Source of the DNA: Conidiobolus incongruus B7586
Taxonomy: Eukaryota; Entomophthoromycota; Entomophthoromycetes; Entomophthorales; Conidiobolaceae
Reading direction: 5' to 3'
NCBI GenBank assembly: GCA_000697335.1
Contig: JNEM01011503.1
Location: forward strand, 1-15,856
DNA length: 15,856 bases
Shown in pieces: positions 9,950 to 15,856 of this stretch. Below the pieces are notes generated by a model. It was not told the origin of the DNA. It saw only the letters and a list, made by a program, of their open reading frames with translations, and made no database searches. Each line of letters starts with the position of its first letter. The first letter of the stretch is position 1. A program made the translations under genes and the position numbers.

Positions 9950-11026
9950 ATGGGTAAATGACTATAATTAAAATAATTTAAAATAATAATATTTGAATAC
10001 AATGGAAATGAGGTATTAATACTGATCAGAAAAAAAATCACTAGGATTTGAAGTTTCTGACTATGTCAATAAAACTATATGGGGGTATTTGGGTGGTATC
10101 TCATCTGGTGTCACCAAGTTAGCTGTGGGTCACCCTTTCGATACGTAAGAAACTTATGAATTGTGATTAACCTATTTGACTGAATTTGGTTTAGTGTTAA
10201 AGTTAGACTCCAGACAGAAGGTTATAATGGGAGATTTAACTCACCTATACAGTGCTTGGTGAGTACAATAAGGAAGGAAGGTGTGTTTGCAGTTTATAAG
10301 GGTGCCACACCTCCTCTTTTTGGTTGGGCTTTGATTGATTCTTGCCAAGTGGGCACTTACAATATGCTTAAAATCCAAATCGCAAATTTGACAGGTAAAA
10401 CTGTTGATAAATTGGGATATAGAGACATTGCCATAGCTGGGTGGGGCGGTGGAGTAGTGTCGACTATTGTTGCTACACCTGTTGAACAAGTAATTATTAA
10501 TATGATGTTTCAATAATAGTGATAATAATAATAACATATATAATAGATCAAAGCAAAACTTCAAGTCCAATATGACGCAACCACCAAGCTCTATAGTGGA
10601 CCCATTGATTGCGCCAAAAAACTGATCCAAAGCAGGGGTATTACAGCATTGTGGTCGGGCTGGGAGTCCACCATTTTATTCAGAAGCTTTTTTGGGGTGT
10701 TTTGGCCGACATATTTTTTAACAACGAAAACGCTTCAAAATACCTTAGTGGATGCTTCGTGGCATCCCTTCTTAGCGGGTGGCGTGGCTGCAACATCATT
10801 TTGGGTATGTTCATTCCCTTTTGATGTTGTGAAAAATCGAATTATGGCTCAACCAGAAACTAAGCCTCTGAAATATCCATCCGTTGGCGCTTGCTTCAAA
10901 TACATCTATCGTACAGAAGGTTTCAAAGGTTTTTACAGAGGATTCACTCCATGCTTACTCAGATCTTTCCCCACTAATGGCGCTGCTCTAATGGTATATG
11001 AAGGATTTATGAGTCTTCATAAATAA
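9950..11026 (+). CDS. Mitochondrial carrier protein (SLC25 family), four exons
   Basis: Inner-membrane solute carrier of 297 residues, the usual family length. Exons are 9950-9953, 10030-10144, 10195-10489 and 10547-11026, all introns GT-AG. Three tandem repeats are clear. Their Px[DE]xx[KR] signatures are PFDTVK (37-42), PVEQIK (135-140) and PFDVVK (229-234), each closing an odd-numbered helix. EG/YKG-type blocks stand at 67-76 and 261-270, with a weaker SRG/WSG version at 167-176. R184 in helix 4 and R277 in helix 6 sit near the substrate contact sites. The helix 2 block GATPPLFGWALIDS and the final FYRGFTPCLLRSFPTN recall fungal carriers grouped with the carnitine/acylcarnitine and basic amino acid transporters. 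The substrate is not proven. There is no cleavable presequence, as usual. The start is inferred from the 4-base first exon, since exon 2 has an in-frame stop upstream and no ATG before the first helix. Confidence 0.9.
9954..10029 (+). other. Intron 1 of the carrier gene (decides the start codon)
   Basis: GTAAAT donor directly after ATGG and a GATCAG acceptor, 76 bases. Splicing gives ATG-GAA-AAA and joins exon 2 in its only open frame. Without it, the conserved region has no start codon. The other introns are 10145-10194 (50 bases) and 10490-10546 (57 bases). Confidence 0.65.
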
Positions 11027-12764
11027 TTCTATCAAATTATACATACCCTATTATTCTAGTAATGCAAAATCACATATTTTTTAATACAGCTAAATTATAT
11101 ATTAAATTACATTTGTTTCCTATAGTTTTATTATAAAAAGTTTATTTAATATGATATGATATAAAAAAAGGTTGAAAATGATTAAATAAGATCTTTTTAT
11201 CTTTTTGATTAAACTTTTAATATCCATATTTGATAAAATTATAATATTTTATTTTATATATACATTTCGAACAATTTGTACATTATAAAAGTTCACAATT
11301 ATGAACTGCTTTATATGAATAATTCATATACTTTTATTTCAAATGATAAAATTGAGATATTCAAGCATTAAATCCAGAATCTTTAGTTGTAAATTTTTAT
11401 ATGAATCTTAAAATATTTTTAACAATTATGAAATGATTAGGCTAATTGTAACCGATAAATATTAATATTATCATTTTCACGATATTATCTTTGAGTATTG
11501 TTTTAAGTTTCAAGTTTTATTAATATCTTTTTTCCTAGTCTTTAAAATGTTAAATAAGAAAATTCATTTTAAAAAGTGAACATTAAGAGATAGTTATATT
11601 ACCCATAAATTACTCGATAATCAACAATTTGTTGCACATATTTTTTGTTTTCAACATTAACATCACCTTTAATACTGTGCTCATTAATTATATAATTATT
11701 CAAGTAATAATTAATATTGAACATAAATTTTTAAATTTTGGAAAAAATTCTAATAATTTGACTGCCTTAAATTTCAAACCAAAACTGTGCTATTTAGATG
11801 TTAAACGCATTTTATTATTAGAAAAATATTAGGACTTGGTATTGTGCGTAGACTCTGCTTTTGAGGCTTATCTTGAGAAAAGACATTTTAGGTTCATTAT
11901 TGAATATTAATATTCTAAAACTATAGTAGATACTATAAAAATTTATTATAATTTATTTTCAAGTAATTGTAATGATCAACTTATAATTATGATCAATATT
12001 ATGATTGGATTGAAATTAGCGGCATTTAATTGACAAATAAAAGGTTATTATGTGTCAACCTGAGAATAAAAAATAAATGATTCTAAAAAATTATAACTAG
12101 GCAAAGTATTAACATTTATTCTATGCAAAGTATCACTATGAAAATAGTATAATAAGTAGGAAAAAGTTTAACTTTGAATAATATTAAAAGCCAAAATATA
12201 TTGTATTAATTTTTTGGTCTATGTTCAGGTGACTCATAGATGAAAATAAAATCAAACTAATAATTATTCAGGTTATTTAGATCAATTTGGTCTCAATAAT
12301 CTAAAATTCAGCTGAAGAACATTTTTAAATTTTTAAAATACTATGATATGAAATAATAGATAATGAGATTTAGGAATTAATGATAAATAGTACGATATTA
12401 TCTATAAATTATATTCTTAATTTTCTGAACTATTGCTCAAAATCATTAACTCAATTTTTTAAATTCAAGTAATTTAATTGGCTTATGCCTAAATTGAAAT
12501 ATTTTTCAAATTGAGAGTTAGTTGATGTAATGATTTCATAAATTAAATGATTCTTCTTTAGTAAAATTACATTTAGATATATGAGGGTTGAATATATCAG
12601 CTATTATCATTCATTATTTTTCATAATACCTCGATCAATGTTGGTGAAAATTGTTAAATAAATATTATATATTTTCCAATATTGTCAAGCATTTTAAAAA
12701 GATCAAAATATCTGAGTTATAAATTTCAAGTAATTTAGAGTCAATATTGATGTTTCCAAATAAG

Positions 12765-12950
12765 GAAGTTAACGCTGAAAGAGCAGATCAAATACAGTAA
12801 TCGGTGCTCAATAGATATTTTCTTGGTTAAGCAGAGTTGTGGAGTTGAGTAGCTAAAGCAAATGTGTATTTTACTCAGTATTCCAAGTGATAAGATGGCT
12901 CAAGACAAATATGGAGTAGTGCGGATTGATTGTAAACTAATTTTAAATTG
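12765..12950. other. Less AT-rich non-coding island upstream of the PUF gene
   Basis: About 190 bases richer in G and C than the flanks, about 500-650 bases before the PUF start codon. Frames are closed by stops, and no tRNA or snoRNA boxes are recognisable. It is probably regulatory DNA or an upstream leader exon. This is unproven. Confidence 0.3.
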
Positions 12951-13079
12951 AAATGAAACATCTTCCAAATTATTTGATAAATGCACTTGGAATTCCTCAT
13001 GACAGTTGCGAATATTTCCCATATCAAGTTATGATTTCTACCATCAGTTATTAATCATCACTCTTCTAAACATTGATTA

Positions 13080-13113
13080 TATGTTATTTCTCCCCTCTGC
13101 TTGATATAACATA
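13080..13113. other. Hairpin candidate and tiny upstream ORF in the PUF leader region
   Basis: Arms TATGTTAT (13080-13087) and ATAACATA (13106-13113) could pair around an 18-base pyrimidine-rich loop. The left arm contains an ATG opening a seven-codon frame that ends at 13104. Either matters only if the transcript starts upstream of here, which the sequence does not show. Confidence 0.2.
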
Positions 13114-13389
13114 AACGTTGAAGGTTCCTAACTACCCTCAGCTATCGTCTTTATCTTATCCCTTCTGAAGACTCCCTAACTTTATAGTTAAAACAACAAT
13201 TCAATCCTTTTTGTTCCCTCTCTTTTGATTTTTGGTTTTGTTTGCAAATTGTCATTATTTCAATATTACTTAAATAATATCTAAAAATTATTAAACATTA
13301 CGCTAGCAATATTATACGACTAATAACTCTTTTTTGTGTAATATTTTGAGTTTCAACTTATTCTATTTAATCTTTAATCAGCTGGTTAA

Positions 13390-13421
13390 ATTTTGCCTCC
13401 TTCTTTTAATTCGCCCGACAG
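13390..13421 (+). promoter_or_regulatory. Possible 3' splice site of a leader intron
   Basis: A pyrimidine-rich run ends in CAG at 13419-13421, six bases before the start codon at 13428. This resembles a splice acceptor and would place an intron in the 5' leader, as is common in fungal genes with long leaders. I could not choose a donor with confidence. Confidence 0.3.
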
Positions 13422-13427
13422 GCTAAC

Positions 13428-15856
13428 ATGGTTCCTAATTCCACTGCCTTGTTGAATGAACTATCTTCCAGTGGTAGGAAGCATAGTCAGGTACTTGAAC
13501 AAAATTATTCTTATATTCTGCTCGGTTTTTAATGTTTGATGTATTTGTTACATAGCTTTATAATGAGAATATTTCTGAGAATGGTCAAAATGGTGTTCCT
13601 TCATCAAACTCCACTCATTCATTGACATCTTCATCTACTCTGGATTATCAAAAATCTCATGAAGTAAATCTATTACTATAATCATTTAAGTATCACACTA
13701 ATAAATTATTAGGAATTAAGTGGTTCCACTCCTCAGCCTATTTATCCCTACATTCAGGGAATGAACCTTTCCTCACTTTCGAAAACCGACTTTCATAGGT
13801 CAAATGGCTCTTTGAAAGCTCACAGTTCTGGTAAGCTCCTTTTACTATTATCAAAAAATCAACTTTATTGATCTTTTATATAGACTGTATGCATGGAATA
13901 TTAGGTAATGATATTTGGAGTAATAACCAATCGGTATTTTATTCTATTATCATTTTTATTCTCTTGTAACTAATTTCTTAATAGAACGTCCATTCCAAAG
14001 CTTCTACCCCCGAAGAAGAAGACTGGACTCCTCTTTATCGATCCAATAATAATATTATGAGTCGTCCTAATAAGAGTTTTGTAGATTTATTACAACAGGT
14101 ATATATAGCCCAATGTTATAAATTTATTTTACTTATTCTTCTTAGAATGTCTCACGCTCTCCTTCTCCTAATTTCCTTCCTACTCTATCTCATAGAAAGT
14201 CAGCTGCTTCTCTCAACTCTCATTCTCCTTCCGAACCTAGGTTACGCTCTAATATTAAGTCTTATAGCAATTTGGATCTTTCTGCTCCAGAATATGTTCC
14301 AAGAGGATATTCTACCGAAAATCCCGGATTTATTGGTTCCAAAAAACCTTCTTTTAGTGAGCATACCCTTGACGGTTTACACAATTTTAAAAGACGTATG
14401 TCTCCACCTTCTCGTGCTTCCTCTTTCTCAAGTAGTTTCAGTATGAATAACAACCAAAATATTCTTAACATTGATGATCCAACCAACTCTCTTCATAATC
14501 TTCATCTTGATGATGACGATACTTTTCATGCCGAACCTGAAGATACCCTTGACCGCGATGACCTCTACTCTAGCTTTGTTTCTATGAAGGTAATTATACA
14601 TTTTAAATTTGTCAATTATTTATTTATTTTTATATATTATAGAAACCTGAAATAGGACGTCATAATTCTTTATTAGACATGACTATTTCGCCCCGTGTAG
14701 CTGCTGCGTATAATAGTCCTTTCATGGATCGTAAGTGATTTTTACGATTTTTGTGACTTTGATACTTATAATATATTTAGGTCCTCGAATTCCATTACGC
14801 AGCAGCAATTCAGGTATGTGTATTTGTCGACAAAATGCTTTTCCTCTATTTTTTTATTTTTCAATTGAGTAAGTACTAACCTCAATATTTAGTTAATGAC
14901 TTAGCCCGACAATATCATATGAACGATCCTTTGAATCCACATACTCCTCAAAGAAGTGGAAGTTTTTTTGGAGCTCCTCCGGGAAGATTTCCTTTTGAAT
15001 CTCGTGATAGGTTGAATCAGTTCCCAAGACAACCTGATGTTATACTTGAGCAAACTGGAAGTCGTAACTTTGCTTCAAGTATGAGCTATGTAGAACCTAG
15101 CATGATTCCCAATGTCTCTCAACCTTCAAACTACTCTGAATCCAGACTTCGTCATCAAGCTTCTCAAGGTTTCAATACCACACAATATGGTTCTCCTACT
15201 ATCTCACGTCTCGGAACTTACGGTTTGTCACCAAAGCCTTCAATGGAATTCAACCAGCACTTCACAGCAACTAAATCTGTTGACAACCCTAGTCAAAATA
15301 ACAATATTAATGTTGCTCCTCGCAGTTCCCTTCTTGAAGAGTTTAGAACAAACAAAAACAGAAAATATGAACTTTCTGATATTGCAGGAAATGTTGTAGA
15401 ATTTAGTGGGGATCAACATGGTTCTAGATTTATTCAGCAGAAATTAGAGACTGCCACTGATGAGCAAAAACATAACACTTTTGACGAAATACTTCCTCAT
15501 AGTTTAACTTTGATGACCGATGTTTTCGGCAACTATGTTATTCAAAAGTTTTTTGAGCATGGTACTCAAAAACATCGTGACATTTTAGCTGCTCAAATGG
15601 AACCACATATCCTTTCTCTATCCCTTCAAATGTATGGCTGTCGAGTTGTTCAAAAGGCATTGGAGCATGTCCCTCCTCCACAACAAGCCAGAATGGTTAA
15701 AAAACTTGAAGGCCATGTTCTTAAATGTATCAAAGATCAAAATGGTAACCATGTCATTCAAAAAGCCATTGAACGTGTAGACCCCTCTCAAATTCAATTT
15801 ATTATTTCTGCCTTCAGTGGTCAAGTGTTCGGATTGGCTACCCATCCATATGGATG
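13428..15856 (+). CDS. PUF3: Puf3/Pumilio-type RNA-binding protein, 5' part (runs off the window)
   Basis: Cytoplasmic mRNA-binding repressor. Exons are 13428-13490, 13556-13663, 13713-13830, 13884-13933, 13985-14098, 14146-14589, 14643-14730, 14781-14813 and 14893-15856 (open). All eight introns are GT-AG, and the frame stays open across every junction for 660 residues. Residues 1-480 are Ser/Asn/Pro-rich and probably disordered. They include a SFVDLLQQ...RSPSP block (144-159), which I recall from other fungal Pumilio proteins, and an acidic patch (273-290). The PUF domain starts near 485. Repeat triplets are S517/R518/Q521, N553/Y554/Q557, C589/R590/Q593 and N625/H626/Q629, with repeat 5 opening as PYGC at the edge. 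These equal the first repeats of yeast Puf3 and human PUM1, which bind UGUANAUA sites. The missing part should hold repeats 5-8. The Puf3 orthology is likely but not tested against other PUF paralogs. Confidence 0.93.
14814..14892 (+). other. Intron 8 of the PUF gene with a perfect TACTAAC branch site
   Basis: At 79 bases this is the longest intron of the gene. TACTAAC at 14874-14880 lies 12 bases before the end of the acceptor AG. Other introns carry looser ACTAAT or CTAAT forms. The remaining introns are 13491-13555, 13664-13712, 13831-13883, 13934-13984, 14099-14145, 14590-14642 and 14731-14780. Confidence 0.85.

Larger units (their letters stand above)
11027..13427. other. Intergenic between carrier and Puf3-type gene
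   Basis: 2.4 kb without a credible gene. A 67-codon open frame at 11629-11832 has low-complexity AT-driven composition and no homology I recognise, so I do not call it. The first hundred bases should hold the carrier's 3' end, though I see no clear polyadenylation signal. Bases 11100-12750 are AT-rich and featureless apart from scattered short repeats. From 12760 the sequence is more complex and then pyrimidine-rich, as expected for the promoter and leader of the next gene. Confidence 0.7.

Noticed and set aside
10005-10020. ATG codons just before carrier exon 2 as an alternative start
   Set aside because: The frame ATG-GAA-ATG-AGG-TAT meets a stop at once and does not join the conserved frame.
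10241-10630. 129-codon minus-strand frame over the carrier gene
   Set aside because: It overlaps carrier exons 2 and 3 and the intron between them on the other strand, and its translation shows no family features. It is a shadow of the real gene.
11027-11420. Puf3-type UGUANAUA site in the carrier's 3' region
   Set aside because: The nearest matches are TGTACATT (about 11278) and TGTAAATT (about 11389). Both miss the final bases of the consensus.
11629-11832. 67-codon open frame between the two genes
   Set aside because: Composition is driven by AT content, with no recognisable domain, no splice context and no homolog I know. Such frames are expected in DNA of this kind.
11699-12735. Four copies of TTCAAGTAAT (near 11699, 11958, 12464, 12725), spaced about 260, 506 and 261 bases
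   Set aside because: The spacing suggested a decayed tandem repeat, but flanking sequences do not align. A low-complexity motif can recur by chance here.
7573-13427. tRNA, 5S rRNA or spliceosomal RNA genes in the intergenic DNA
   Set aside because: I looked by eye for B-box (GGTTCGANNCC-like) and known snRNA core motifs on both strands and found none. A covariance search could still find divergent RNAs.
14057-14446. Long plus-strand frame with a hydrophobic translation inside the PUF gene
   Set aside because: It reads through intron 5 and continues out of frame in exon 6. The Ser-rich frame joined by GT-AG introns is continuous with the PUF domain.
15618-15845. Minus-strand frame opposite the PUF repeats
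   Set aside because: It is the antisense of a highly conserved PUF coding exon.

Overview
The window looks like a piece of a fungal nuclear chromosome. Two host genes carry short GT-AG introns (47 to 79 bases), several with CTAAC/CTAAT-type branch sites. One encodes a Puf3/Pumilio RNA-binding protein close to the yeast Puf3 type, and a Ty3/gypsy chromovirus lies beside them. Non-coding DNA is extremely AT-rich, while exons are visibly richer in G+C. I cannot place the species. The RIP-like decay of the transposon hints at an ascomycete with a genome-defence mutation process, but that is inference.

Bases 1-7567 are one nested fossil. A full-length chromovirus on the minus strand (747-6457, two LTRs of about 397 bases) sits inside an older copy of the same family (1-746 plus 6463-7567, the latter ending in its own LTR). 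The junctions carry a matching 5-base target duplication, AATAT, at 742-746 and 6458-6462. Both copies are dead, with many breaks in every coding part, and are depleted in C and G. By my count the two LTRs of the inner element differ almost only by transitions.

Bases 7573-9949 are intergenic, with a less AT-rich non-coding island near 8900-9330. A mitochondrial carrier (SLC25) gene follows on the plus strand at 9950-11026. It has four exons, including a 4-base first exon, and encodes 297 residues. Bases 11027-13427 are again intergenic, with a second island near 12765-12950 and a probable leader of the next gene. From 13428 to the window end runs the 5' part of a Puf3-type gene: nine exons, 660 residues visible, ending inside PUF repeat 5.

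The two host genes share a strand but lie 2.4 kb apart, so they are independent transcription units. Yeast Puf3 controls mRNAs for mitochondrial proteins, so a neighbouring mitochondrial carrier is a pleasing coincidence. I found no Puf3-type site just downstream of the carrier gene. I see no clearly novel gene system. The most interesting items are the self-nested chromovirus with its mutation pattern, and the splice architecture of the two host genes.
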